DNA of 64,000 nucleotides from contig JAFREQ010000064.1 in assembly GCA_025331565.1 (NCBI GenBank), positions 576,501-640,500 of the forward strand, given 5' to 3'. Every line of letters begins with the position of its first letter. Position 1 is the stretch's first letter. This DNA is from Holacanthus passer (lineage: Eukaryota; Chordata; Actinopteri; Pomacanthidae). A model generated the notes under the pieces. That model saw nothing but the letters and a program-made list of their open reading frames with translations. It did not search any database and was not told the DNA's origin. The position numbers and the translations under genes were made by a program. Below are positions 12,862 to 25,720 of this stretch, one piece after another.

Positions 12862-14891
12862 AACAGCTCTGAGTGGATTCTTAAACTTTTATTCAGACAT
12901 TGAACCTGAACTGTTCTGAATCAGTCTGATGAGGTTTTGAAGCAGATTTGAAGCCAGAAGAGAAACTTCTTTCTTCGTGGTTTCTCCTCTTTCCTCTGGA
13001 GGATTATTGACCGTCAGATCTGCAACAACCTGCAGGAAACATCCAGGTCGGTTCAACATCTCAGCTGAGATTGTCTCTGTTTCATCTGCTTCTCTGTGCA
13101 TTCACTTCAATATGTTAACGTTAGTTTGATGAGGTTCGTTTCAATGCAAAGCTACTGAGCCTTGTTCTATTTGTGTCGGTTTTAGAGCAGCAGAGGAAAT
13201 GTCTCAAAACAAAGACTCTTATTTTCTTAATGTTCAACACTTGTATGATGATTATTTATATCACTTTTATAGTTTTAATGGTTCAGATGCTTAAAATACT
13301 TCAATCAGTCTATAAAGTGTCAATAATAATGAGGAATTGTAGCATAATTTGCATCATGACTGCAGTTTACTGAATTAGATTTTCAAAATAAAAGCATCAT
13401 CTCCAGCTGCAGTCTGCAGATGCGCAGGCTCCTGTAACTGTGTGTTTTGTAAAGTAGCTACTGAAACTGTGCTAAACGGATCAAATGGCATCAATTGCAT
13501 TTATTGATAAAGACAGTAAAGTCAGTGGCGGCTCATCCAGATCATTGATGCCTCAGTTCTTCCAAACTTCCAAACTGGATGCATGTATTAATTTAGGAAG
13601 TGATTCTGAAACTAGTTCAGTTATAGTTATAGTCAACTATAGTAAATACCACCTGGGAGCACCTGGTGTTTTTTCGTCTAAAACATTGAAGCCGCTGTTG
13701 AGAAAAACTAATCTCACCACAAGGTCTGTTTAGTATCTGTCCTGGAGCTTTCAATCACATCAGCTGATCTTTATCAACAGATGGAGATCAGCTCTCATCT
13801 ACTCCTGCTGATAAAGATCATGATATGACTGAAAGTCCCAGAATAGCTCTCAAATTGACCTGTGGTGAGATCATTTATAGCTGCTTTCAAGGTCAAGAAG
13901 ATTTTAGCTTTTGATTCTTGGGATCAGAAGCAACCAGACGTTTCACTTTCCATGTCAATGATTTATCTCTGCACAACATCAGAATAAAAAAACGCTCAGT
14001 TTGACGTCCAGCTGGGAATCTTCTGGTTTTTGTTTGTTTTATACTGGAATGAAAATCTGCATTGTGACTTCTTGTGTCTTCCTCCTTTGAGTGTTCGAAT
14101 ACGGCGACACCTTTAAGACTAAAATTGATTAATGGACAGAACTCACAACGTCTAATCTAGACAGAGAAAGAGAATCAGGGCACAAGGAGAAAAAGAGAAG
14201 GTTGATTTCTTTGTCCCAGAACGATCCTTGTCGTGATTGAGTCACAGAAGTTCGAAAGACCTGCCACCACACTTCTATCGATTGAGCTCAGAGACCGTCC
14301 TTGGTTCAGTGTAATGAGATCTGACGGGGACAAAAACAACAGCCAGACACGGCGGGAAGACAAGACCAGGACAGTTGGAGAGGTTCATTCACAAAGCTGA
14401 CAAATTTGATGTGTTTTATTTACATTGTTAAAAACTTAGGTTCAATGCACTTTCACCTCATTGATTCAGGTGTAATCTCAATGTACAGAAACAATATTTG
14501 TCGACAGATTCCTTTAATGATTAACGTCAGAGTTGGGAAAAACTCGAGAGTTTGACATTCCTCAGATATTTTGGTGGCTGCTGAAGTTTTGGATGGAGCT
14601 TTCTGATTCTTTCCGACTGTGAATGACAATAATTTTCCATGTAAACGTCATTACAAAGGTTTTGTTTAGAGTCCTGCGTGTTGCTGTGTCTATACTGACT
14701 CATGCAACTGTAATATTTGCTTAATCGGGTGTAGACTTCAGTATCCAGTTCGAGCCTTGATGACGTACTTTATGTGAGTCTTTGTGAGGATCTGTCCACA
14801 TCCAACTGGTCTCAGACTCTCCCTGTTTTTCTGTCTGAACAGAGCAGGATCCCAGGACAGCTCATCCAAACTGAACTCGCTCCGAGACGCC

Positions 14892-17800
14892 ATGGGTTCC
14901 AACAGTACCGCTGAGGGTTGCGGCCCTAACGTGGACTCACTCTATCACAACCTCTGTGATATCAGTGTCAAGTGGGGCATCGTGCTGGAGACCTTCGCGG
15001 CGACCGGCATCGTCTTCACCATTGTGCTTTTCATCTCGCTGCTGGCCAGCGTGCCCTTCACACGAGACAAGAACCGTAAGAGCTCGGTGGCCGTGCACGC
15101 CTGCTTCCTGGTCGGCACCATCGGCCTCTTCTGCCTGACCTTCGCCTTCATCGTGGAAAAGGACTTCGCCACCTGCGCCTCGCGGAGGTTCCTGTTCGGG
15201 GTGCTGTTTGCTGGCTGCTTCGCCTGCCTCCTGATGCAGTGTGTGAGGCTGAACATCCTGGCCAGGTGGAAACAGAGCCCCCGGGCTTGGGTCTTATGTC
15301 TGGGGGCTTTGGGGCTGTGGCTGGTGGAGGTGATCATCAACACAGAGTGGCTGATCATCACGGTGGTGCGCCACCCACAGGGGCCGCTCAACGCCACAGC
15401 CGAAATCGGCAGAGCCACGGCAACGCCTTGCAACATCGCCAACGAGGACTTCGTCATGGCGCTGATCTACGTGATGACCCTGATCCTGGCTGTGGTGGTG
15501 GCCAGTCTGGCCATCATGGCGGGGAAACACAAGCAGTGGAGGAAGGAAGCCGTCTGCATCCTTCTGACCAGCCTGTTGTCCGTGGGTGTTTGGGTGGCTT
15601 GGATCGTCATGTACGTCTATGGAAATGAGGAGAGAGGGGGCCCCACGTGGGATGACCCCACCTTGGCCATCGCCTTGGTGGCGAACGCGTGGGTGTTCCT
15701 CATCCTCTTCACCATGCCTGAAATCTGCTGTCTGGCCAATGATGATGACATCCAGCAAGGTTTCGAGGAAGATCTGTACCCGACCCGAGGAGTCGGCTAC
15801 GAGACGATACTGAAGGAACAGAGCTCCCAGAACATGTTCATGGAGAACAAGGCTTTCTCTATGGACGAGCCCAACCAAGGTATGTAGCCTGTTGAAATCT
15901 CAAAGCTTCTCTGAGAACTGTCGATATCAAGTGTTTCACCTTCTTAGTTGACTTCAAACTCTCTGTAGCATTAACTGAATTGTTTTCCATGTCAAGTAAT
16001 ACGTCAAAATATCAAAAATCTATTTCTTGTCAAACTGTGAAATGTGGCTCTGAAAGGTTTGTTCCTTCACACACGACGGCAGCTTCGACACATAACAACT
16101 ATAATGAAGGAAAATTCATATCCATCTCCTTTAAGTAGGACATATAGCTCCTGTTGACTTTGATATATCTTGTCATTACACTAATTATAAAACTCTTGTT
16201 AACTCAAGTTAACATCAATTTCACTGCAGTCTGTCTGAATAAAACTCAAATACATTGTCATAATCACGTTTACACCATCTGAGCTGCAATTTGTAAATAG
16301 TTTCAATTCTTGATTGAAATGATTTTGGACGTGGTCACACCCAGCCGCAGCGATGACACGGCCCGTCCTCCATGTTCTCACGTACGACTCCAGCCTGATG
16401 CAAAGCTCCACATGTTCATTTGTCAGGGAGCAGTTTTCACTCCCACTATTCCCTGTAAATCAAATATTTGCCTGTTTGAAGTCTTTGAACAGTTTCAGTT
16501 TGTTTGCGAGGTCATAAGCACATTTGATTTGCATGTGACGCATTAGTCACATAGTAACCTCCTTTACTACATATCACATAAAGTCAAACTGTAAGTTTAT
16601 TCAAATGTCCGTCGTATTTATTGACCCACACTGAATTGTACATTCTGTCCTTTGTCCCTGCACTGACTGTGTGACACTTATCACAGTGACCTTGCAGAGA
16701 TGAGGGAAAAGTTTCGAGCCCACAGAAACATCAGAACAGAACGTCACCGTGCTAAAATGTCCTCAAAAGCTTGTTTTGCATCTGCTTGATGACCCCACAG
16801 AATTTGATATGCAGCTGTTTGAGTCCTCAGCTGAACAGGAGCTGATGCCGCAGTGAAAAAGCCTCAGAGATCAGAACGTGAAATCTGTGGCCCGGTGGCT
16901 CGCTGCTGCTCGTCAGGGCCGTAGACGGCGGATAATCAGAGAGGATGAGGGCGACGCTGTTGTGTGGCTGCTAATGTCCTGCAGCGTTTTTCACTTGTCT
17001 GTCAGCTTGTGTCTCTGCGATGTGGAGGAGCAAGTTTTAGATATTTTCATTAGACTATTTCCATTAAAGGAGGAAATCACACTTTTAAGATGAATATGGT
17101 TGTTGTGCAGTAAAATCTTTTCAGGAATCATATGCATTTATTCTTTTCTTCCCTTTTTCCTTCCCCTCTTTCTCTCAGACTTGTTCATCCAAAAATACTT
17201 GATGCCTGTTAAATGCTGCTTAGATCTGGGTTTATGACAAAGAGCATGACTTCATCCTTCATCATCAACTCACCAGTTAACTCCCATAATAACACTGACT
17301 TATAATCTTATATTGTGAGCCATGACTGAAAAGTCAACAATCATCACCAGGACAGGAAATTCAATCAAACATGTTTACACAATACTTTCCCAGAGTTGCA
17401 GTCAGGTATTCAACACGTCCTCTGAATCATCCCTCTTAATCAGTGTCTCGTCTCTAAGCGCTGTATCACACTGTGATTCCCACCAGAAGTATCACGCCTT
17501 GTGTTTGCGTCGTCTCCGTGGCAGCTGAGGCGCGGCCACAGCCTCATCCAGGGGAAAATATTTGTCGTGTCGAACAAAGTGCGACACAGTCATCTCTCAC
17601 GTCCATCTCTGCTGGGTGTCTCCGCAGGATACAAACAAGATAAAGGACAGATAGTGTCTCGTGGTCCGCTTCTGTGATTAAGTGCTTAAATGATTGTGAT
17701 GCAAAGGTTTAAGAGGTGGTTGAGAGGTGGAAGATATCACACAGAGGGTTTGTTGGGTGACAGAATCATTACATTTGCTGTCTCTGTCTGTCCATCACAG

Positions 17801-19787
17801 CGTCCAGGCCTGTGTCTCCATACAGTGGCTACAGCGGTCAGCTGCGCAGCTCGGTCTACCAGCCCACCGAGCTGGCCCTCATCAGCAAGGCGGTGGCAAA
17901 TGTGAGTATAGATCCACGTCGTCTGTGAACACAAGCACACATTTCAACATGGCACAAATGGTGTAACAGCTCACATCATCAGTATCCTGTGGTCGGCAAA
18001 ACTCAATCTGATATCAACAGATGAGACCAGATGTGGAATGTCATATTTTTTATAGCTGGTCGTAACCTTTTGACATCTATTATATATCCAATAGTTTTAC
18101 TCACTGGTCCACAAATGCATATACCCATAAAGTTTAATGCTCCTTTATAGTCACCATGTGGGTTTATTGCCGGGACACGACAGCAGTAGTAAACCTCCAG
18201 GTGACTTTTAGGACAAAGACACACACTTCATGTGACAGATTGCGTAATGGTCAAATTTATGGCGGCTACGTTTTTGTTGCAAACTTTAGAGTCGGTGGTA
18301 TTTGTGCCCATTAAAATTTGGTTACGTAATGCAAGAAGAAGGACGTTGGTACAAGCAGCAAAGCAATAGCAAGAAGAGAAGACGATAAAAATAGACCAGG
18401 ATGATGTCAGACAGTGAACACAACATGAATATTGTTTAGAATCATTTCTGTTCCTTCGAAACAAACTGCTTCCTGTGCAGCTCGATAACTGAGGGTCCAG
18501 TCATAGTTTAGCAACCGTGACCAGATGCATCAGACCTGTCAAGCTTTGTTAAAATGAAGCGGAAACTAAAATCAAATGAGCAAAATTTAAGGAATGCATT
18601 GAAAACTTTGTCTCCTCGAATGTAAGTTGCCAGCGAATGAAATGAGGAGCCTCCTTTTGCTCTATGTGACATCAAAGCTTGACCTTGACTTTCAAAAGGT
18701 CATTATCATTGTCAGCCATGTTAGAAGGGAAAGCCTGGCAGGTGCAGTAACAGTAAGTGTGGCTAGAAAAAACCCTGGAACATAGATGAGAGCATCCTGA
18801 GGGGCAGCTGCTTATAGAAACGCCCCCTCCCTCATTTCTTGGATGTGTTTGTCACGGGCCATGTTGTGACTTCATGCAGCCGCCTCCGGACTCGTCCTTC
18901 GACATGGTCATTCCCAGAGCCTCCACCAACTCCGCGGCCAACAGCGGGAGCAGCACCCCCTCGACACACGCCAGCGCGGGGAACACCCCGTACACGCAGA
19001 CTAATGGAAATAGCGTAGGTCGTATCCCAAACCTTCGACGCCTCTCCCTCTTCTTCCTGTCAACTCGCTCACCTGCAGATGCTTCTCTCTCAGCTCCGCT
19101 TGTATCCATAGCAACTTCTTCTCCAGGTTGACTATGAATCACGTCTTTGTCTGGATTTTTTTTTTCTTACCTTGTGGAGCTCGCTCTCTCTCAAGGCCTT
19201 GTGTCTGTTAAGTGTGGACTCAGTTGCACTCTGCTCGTTTTCTCTCACTGAAATGAAAGAAATGTTGGTGAAAGGGGTTCTGGTCGTTTTTGATTTGATG
19301 TGATTTGTCTCTTTCTGACCTTATCTCAGTTTCCATATTTCTCTGCAGTAAAATATATCCTCTCAATCTTTATCTTTTACTTTTAAACACTTGCCTCTGT
19401 GCTTCTGAGGTGGCTTTGAAAAGTCTTTAGCTTTCCAATTTGGGGAGAATAACAACTGTAGTCAGTTACTTTATAGCGAGTAGTGAATTGAGATTTCAGA
19501 TGTTCTCTCTACACATCTATCGAAGGCAAAGCATCGCATTGAGTGTAGATACTACTGACAATTCAGAAGCTTGAATAGAATGTCAGACAGTAAACACACT
19601 GCACATCCTGGCTCACCCTTTGAATCTGGTGTGAATCCTGAGATTTCTGCAGCAAACTTTTCAGAGCCGCCTTTCAAGCCTTCAGTTGTTTGCAGGTTCA
19701 TCTAAAATCTCATGCACGTTGCTGTTTGATCCTCATGTCTCTCTTCCTCTGCAGGGGAATGGTCTGCATAGGACGGCCCAGTGGTGA
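14892..19787 (+). CDS. gprc5c: GPRC5C, retinoic-acid-inducible class C orphan GPCR (start uncertain)
   Basis: Membrane receptor of the RAIG/GPRC5 group: seven helices with a short ectodomain, and no established ligand in the family. Exons are 14892-15879 (acceptor at about 14843), 17801-17901, 18880-19014 and 19755-19787. Phases are 1, 0 and 0, giving 418 residues from the ATG at 14892. The first exon holds the whole 7TM block, including the phrases CASRRFLFGVLF, VEVIINTEWLI and WDDPTLAIALVANAW, followed by the tail MYPTRGVGYETILKEQ-like and ENKAFSMDEP motifs. Exon 2 reads RPVSPYSGYSGQL then VYQPTE, diagnostic of GPRC5C rather than GPRC5B. Exon 3 has FDMVIPRA. The frame is open 5' of the ATG back to the splice acceptor, so an upstream exon encoding a signal peptide, as in human GPRC5C, is likely and was not found. 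The last coding exon adds only ten residues. Confidence 0.94.
15880..17800 (+). other. gprc5c: GPRC5C intron after the 7TM exon
   Basis: Starts GTATGT and ends TCCATCACAG. No exon, RNA gene or repeat is recognised inside. Confidence 0.75.
19015..19754 (+). other. gprc5c: GPRC5C last intron, with a possible read-through tail
   Basis: Starts GTAGGT and ends CTCTGCAG. If retained, the frame stays open to a stop at about 19129-19131, adding about 38 codons (starting VGRIPNLRRLSLFFL) in place of the ten-residue terminal exon. Confidence 0.5.
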
Positions 19788-20347
19788 ACACGGCGGCCTC
19801 ATCTCCCAGCCACAACAACTTCACGCCTTTTCATTTGCACTTGCTGACTCTTTGTTTGCGGTTCTCTAAGCTGGTTCTAAGAGGAACCCTCAGCCCCGAC
19901 ACGTGGAGGTGAACGCTGGGTCATCACCGCTGGTGGAAAACAGCTAAACTTTCTTTTGACTGGTCTCCCATGTGCCACTGGGTATCAGACAGTATAGAGC
20001 TTCATTGGAAGTCAAAGCCTGGGGATGAAGCAGCGGCTTTGCTGTGGAACAAAGACTTTTTGCAATGGTGGCCTTTCACTGAGAGAGAGAGAACCGTGGA
20101 CTCTCTGCTGGACCCAGTCACACCGATGGAGAGTGACGGTGCTGACGCTGCAAAAAAAAAAGGCTGAAGAGAATAGATTCACTAAATGCTGGGAGTGTCT
20201 TTGACCTGATATCACATGTACACACACGTGTTCACAACAGTTCACCATAAACAGCTTTATAACCTATGGAACATACCTGAAACACACCTTCCAGAGTTTG
20301 ACACAAGGCAACACAGACACAGGATCACATTCATTTCAATTAAAACA

Positions 20348-20400
20348 AATCAGAATCAGCTTTATTTTCCAAGTAGCTGTCCACACACAAAGAGTTTGAC
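20348..20400. repeat. Dispersed teleost repeat fragment
   Basis: GAATCAGCTTTATT followed by CCAAGTAGCTGT and ACACACAAAGAGTTTGAC matches a short, very common repeat end in fish. Orientation and class are not determined. Confidence 0.45.
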
Positions 20401-21726
20401 TTCAGTTTTAAGACAGAAATAAGAACAACGTGACTGAACAAGCACAGTTAAGTCAACATATACTTTTGTGCCTGGATTGTTAATATTGTTAATAACCACA
20501 AAGTTCACATTAAATTGAGCTGCTGGTGTTGATTCGATGTAAATATGTTGTGAATGTGTCAATGGTTCTGCACTGCATGGAAGCATTGTATGAATGTGTA
20601 TATTTAATACTATTTATAGCACAACCGTGTGCTATTTAATTATTTGATCTCATTTCCACCAATCAGACATGAAGAGTAGAGGCACTGTGATTGGCTTGTT
20701 TCACTGGCTTATGATGCTCAATGTAATCTGTCATGAAAGGTTCCAAGAACAGAACATGATTCCAGGTGATACTTTTGATAAGATGCTGCTTTACCCGACA
20801 GTAACGGCTGAGAACCCTGTCATTAAGATAAAAGACTATTTTATTGGCCTTCAATAACATGAATCTGAATCTTAGACTCAAAGACTTATGGGAGTTGTAG
20901 TTGTTGAATGTAAAAATACACAAAGGTTGAAATCATTCACTTGGTTCATTTGGTACTCTGTCCAGTGCAGTCGACACAAACACCACGTTTTAATATTTAG
21001 AAAGACACATGACAGAAACCTGTAAAGAGAAAACAAAGCTGGAACAAATCTCACAAACACAGACGTCAACTAATGCTTTTTTTTTAATGCATCGACATGT
21101 TTAAATCACATCCACTGTGTGATTTGCCTTTAACATACAACAAATAAATATTCACTTGTGATGATTTGAACAATGTGTTTCCTAAAATGATTTATTCCAC
21201 AACATGACTGTGAACAGGACGAGCTGCTGTTCGGCTACAAGTTGTGTTAATCATCGTATCATCATTGTTCATCGATCCGACCTCGCTGCATCAAACGGCC
21301 GAATTCAGCGAGGTCGCCAGAGGAGATGGAAATAATTGATCACGGTTTCAGTGATCTGTTCTCTGCAGCGGCAAACTGTCTTCAGTATCTCTGTGAGAGA
21401 GGAAAACTGAGCATCAGCATATAAAATATAAACTAAACAAACTGTTCTATGAGTTTTAGGCAAAGTTTAAACGTGTTTAAAATGTGCATCAGATGTTGAG
21501 ACTTAAAACCCCGTCAGAGCCACAAAGACCTGGAGAGAGCACAGACGACACGAACACGCAACAGACAACAGCATCGTTTGCAGCTGGAAAATTATACAGT
21601 TTAATGACGGAGGAAGGTTTTATTTGACCAAGCTAGAAGAACATTTTATATCATTTTTCAAAGTTCTGTTTTCCTGCAGTTAAGACATTAGAACTTTAAT
21701 CTTTGGACACGGATACCTCTGACCAT

Positions 21727-21746
21727 ACACACACACACACACACAC
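21727..21746. repeat. (AC)n microsatellite
   Basis: About 20 bp of CA dinucleotides. Confidence 0.9.
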
Positions 21747-24700
21747 CTCCCCCGTGCTCATATTTCATGTGTCTTCATTGAACTGGCTGCTGCTGTGGTA
21801 ACGCTGAGCTGAAGAGGTCGGGCTGTGATTTATGAGCGATGCCGCTGCCGCGGCCCGATAACCTCCAAGTCTCCGGAGGTTCTGTTTCAGGCTCAGCGGG
21901 TCCTGCTGTCACATGTGCTTTTATCAGTGATTCTCACTTTAACATGACGGGCGGAGCAGCAGAAAGTCTGCAGTACTGCTGCTGCAGGCCAGATAAGACA
22001 AGCGAGGAGAAACATATGCAATAAACTGCTTTGTCCTTTTCACCTTTTACGTCCAGTGGAAGGATCTAACTCTGTAAGATTAGGACACGCCTCAGATACT
22101 AACAATCATTTCCTATTAAAAGAGCAGATTGTAATAACTAATAACAGTAAAGTCAGTTTACTGCAGCAGAAAGCTGTAGAGAAAGTATCTGATATCAAAC
22201 ATCTGAAAACATTTTTGATTATTACATTTCCAGTTTGCTTTTGTCCATTCAGAAGTCAAATATTTGACGCTGCAGGATGATGTGATGCACAAAGACTGAG
22301 ACGTGAGACATGTCCATGGATGAGCCTGTGAGCTGTTTGACGTGTTTACAGGAGCATGAGGTTGTGTGTCCAGGGGATTATTGAAGGAACCGCAGCTTCC
22401 TGGAACAGCAGCGTCAGGAGTGTGAGAGACGTCGCGCTGTGAGATAATTGGTGCTAGAAAGCAGCGTCTGCGTCCTGCTGATAGCTCCAGTATCTGAGAC
22501 GCTGAGCACTTTGTCCAATTGATTAGTAACACACACACAAACAATGTGCGGTCGAGCTTGGGAATAAACTGCAGAGAACCACCTGAACACAGTGACAAGA
22601 GGAGAAGAAGAAATGACTCTCAGGTTCTCTCAACACAGACATGATGAACAATAAGAGCAGTGATATTCAGTGAGATGAAGCAAACTGTCCAGACGGTGCA
22701 GAATAAAGGCAGATAACAAATTCAAATTAAAAGTATCATCTAAAATGTGATTAAGTATAAGAAATAAGAGAATTAACTGTACATATATTGGTTGATTATC
22801 ATATTGATATTATTATTGATGCTTTAGGATGTGAACTGGTTGAGGTGGAGATTGTGTCAGGTGGGGTTATCATGTTAACGGGTGGGGTCTGGACGTCACC
22901 AAGGAGCGGCAAGATAAATCGTTTTATCTTAAGAGATGATTTACAGGAGGAAGAAGGAGGAAAAAAACATTTCAAGGTCCACTTACTAGTTTTATTTTTT
23001 TTTTTTTTTTTCTTATGACTTTTTTTTAATAGGGGAGAGAGACAGCGGGACTGCAGATGTTGCAGTTCAGAGTCAGCACCACGTTTTCACCGAGGTTCAA
23101 ATATAATCAAAGCTGCTACATGCTCCACTTTGTTCACCAGTAAAACACCTGAGTCAATGAACCTTGATATTTTCCGTGACTACATTTTTCTTTTTGTTTA
23201 CCTCAGTGAGGCAGCGACTGATAAACTCGGCCCGGCGTAGTTGGCAGTCACCTGAGCTCTGGCACTCAACAGTCAAAGCACTTCTGTCTCTCCAATATAT
23301 CACCCACCTCCATCCCAGTTAGCTGCCCCCCACCCCACCCCCACCCCCACCCACCCATCCAACCCCTGCACGCCTCGACCCCAAGGTTCAACAAACTGCA
23401 GCCATCGACGAGTTCACACCAGGAGCCAAGATACACATTTACAGCCCTCGACTTTTCTACATCTGTTTGAAATCTTCTGATGCACATTATGTAGAAACTA
23501 CTTCATGATTCCAGAGAGAAAACTGCTGTTTGTCTGTTGTTCATTACCAGATTTCCATCCGACTATTATGATACTGAGTTACTGAGCGGAGCCAAAGGTT
23601 TGAGCAGTGAAGGTGTTTAGTGGCCGAGGTGTTGATATCCAGGTTTGGTCAGTGCACCTTCACTTACAGGACAGAAACACACTCTGCATTCAAGCCCCTT
23701 CATCTGCAGTTACTCAACCACCGCAGACCTTCATGTGACCTCGCCAGCAAACTAAGGAATAATTTACCTGCAGCTCGGCTGAACTGTGCTCAGAGTAAAC
23801 ACAGAGTTTATTCACTGAGCAGTTCGGTTTGCAGATTTGACGTCAGCACAACCTCAGTTCTCATGTCCAAGTTAAATTAGTTGCATGAGCCGTAGGTTAA
23901 TGTTGAGGTACCTGCAAAATAATGTCATGTGATTTTACATAATCTCGCTTTGCTGGAGTATAAACTGCTCCACAAAGAGACACAGGCCGGTCTGAGGTCA
24001 GTCTTGAGACAGGAGTCACCGATACATATTAACTGTCCAGTTACTGTGATCGGTCACTGAGTCGCCAAACGTCTGGTCTTACAAGTCAAATCACACAGAG
24101 ACTTGAGAACTTGAGAAATGTCTCTTTGCAAACCTCATTGAACAGATTGAAAAACGCTGCTGTTCTGGTTTAATTCCTTTGTAGCTGCTGAGGTTTCACG
24201 TGGAACAGTTTCCTTGATGGCTCTCCTTTGTCAGCTTTATCAGCACCAAGACTGTGAGAATATTTCTAAACTATAAACTATGTGCTATAAAAAGATTACA
24301 TTCGCAGTTTATTGGCAATATAAACAAATGTGATCAACTTTTTCAAGTGCAACCTTTATCAACATTCAAAATGAGTTTTATGTTCATACACCAAAGAATA
24401 CTTTCACTTCATGATTTACATTTTTGTTTTCTTTGATATGATTCTGTTCCTTCTCCTGGCAGATAATTCAGCCATCAATCATTTCATCATCTACGCCTGC
24501 CCACTGCTACACGCATCAAAATGTCCTCCTGTTTTCTCAGTGAACTTCATCCAGTCTCGTCATTCATACACAAACATGTTTCTGCCAGTTCTGACAAGTG
24601 ACCATTTGAGGTGTGTCAGTGACTTGTCATTTCGGGCCGGTGGCACCGCCGCCGTCCGCTCCTGCTGAGCGAACAGTGTGGCCTTTGTACGCTCAGGACA

Positions 24701-25491
24701 AAGCCGGTGCTGTGCGTCAGCCAGGAGGACCTTGACGAAGGACACCTGAGCACCAAAACACCTCCCTGCTACCTTTTTAACACAGGCTGTCAGAATTTTG
24801 AGCTCATCCCGGCAGATCCACAAATAGAAAAGAGGCTTTGTTATCAAAGACACCGTCGTGCATTTCAGCATGTAAAGTGGCTGCAGTGAAAAAAAACTTG
24901 TTGCCACTTTTTCCTGTTTTGAAGGACTTGAGGGAAGCAGTTTGCTCAGACTGTTGACACAGCTGCAGCGAGAAAACACTTGGTCACACACGACTGTATC
25001 AGAGAACGTTACATGAGGCCAGAGAAGTCAAACTCACACAACCTCCTGCTCAACCTTCGAGGAGAGAGAAGTCGTACCTTTTAGCACAAACCACCGTTTA
25101 ACATTGATGCATTTCTCAAATTCTTGTTTTATCTTTGTTTGGGTTGCATTCTTGGAAAATCTTTCCCACATACAGTCGGTCAGCACAGTGCTGCAGAATG
25201 TGCAACGAGTTGTTAGAAGTACTTCCAGGCCTTTAGTGCATGAAGGGTTTTCACCAGGATTATCAGTGATGAAGTTAATCCTCCTCATGCAGAGTTTCTG
25301 CAGCCAGAGCAAAGCGAAGCTGATGTTTATGTTGAGATTTTATTATCAATAATCCCTCAAAACATTTCTGCTTTAGAATTCATGCATGAAGATTTTTTTC
25401 CTCTGGTTGTTTTCTAGAGAGGCCACATAACGAGTCTACGTCAACATGCTCATAATGACAATATTAACATTTTGGCACTTAGCACATAAAG

Positions 25492-25640
25492 TTCACCACC
25501 TTCACCATCTTAGTTTAAGCACGTTAGCATGCTGACATTTGCTGCTTGGTACTAAACACAGTCGAGGCTGATGGGAATGTCAGGTATTGGAGAGATTCAA
25601 ACTTTGACCTGATGATGGTGCAAGAGGAAATTAATAAAAG
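25492..25640 (+). repeat. Fragment of the same teleost repeat as at 1490, opposite orientation
   Basis: Contains GTTAGCATGCTGACATTTGC, GAGGCTGATGGGAATGTCAG and TTTGACCTGATGATGG. These correspond to the reverse complement of the 1490-1745 copy in the shared part. Confidence 0.6.
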
Positions 25641-25648
25641 TAATAATG

Positions 25649-25720
25649 TGAATTTCTCCACTGTGGGACAAATAAAGGCTTATTTTATCTTATCTCATCT
25701 TATCTTATCTTATCTTATCT
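25649..25720 (+). repeat. LINE/SINE-type 3' tail with (TATCT)n
   Basis: AATTTCTCCACTGTGGGACA, then AATAAAGG and seven or so TATCT repeats. It directly follows the repeat fragment at 25492-25640. Confidence 0.7.

Larger units (their letters stand above)
9879..14842. other. Gap between GPR142 and GPRC5C
   Basis: No exon recognised. The missing 5' exon(s) of GPRC5C probably lie here. It holds a fragment of the inverted-repeat element (12311-12415), the large (GA)n tract (12576-12861) and a weak CTCF-like motif (12465-12479). Confidence 0.5.

Noticed and set aside
12506..12919. Overlapping frames coding for long Arg-Glu repeats
   Set aside because: Pure translation of the (GA)n tract; no splice signals or flanking coding sequence.
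15239..15878. Antisense 194-codon frame over the GPRC5C exon
   Set aside because: Shadow of the real coding strand; codon-position bias explains the open frame.
22158..22598. 146-codon minus-strand frame
   Set aside because: Composition random, no motif, no splice context supporting it.
24560..24991. 143-codon minus-strand frame
   Set aside because: No domain or conserved phrase; similar to background frames in the gap.
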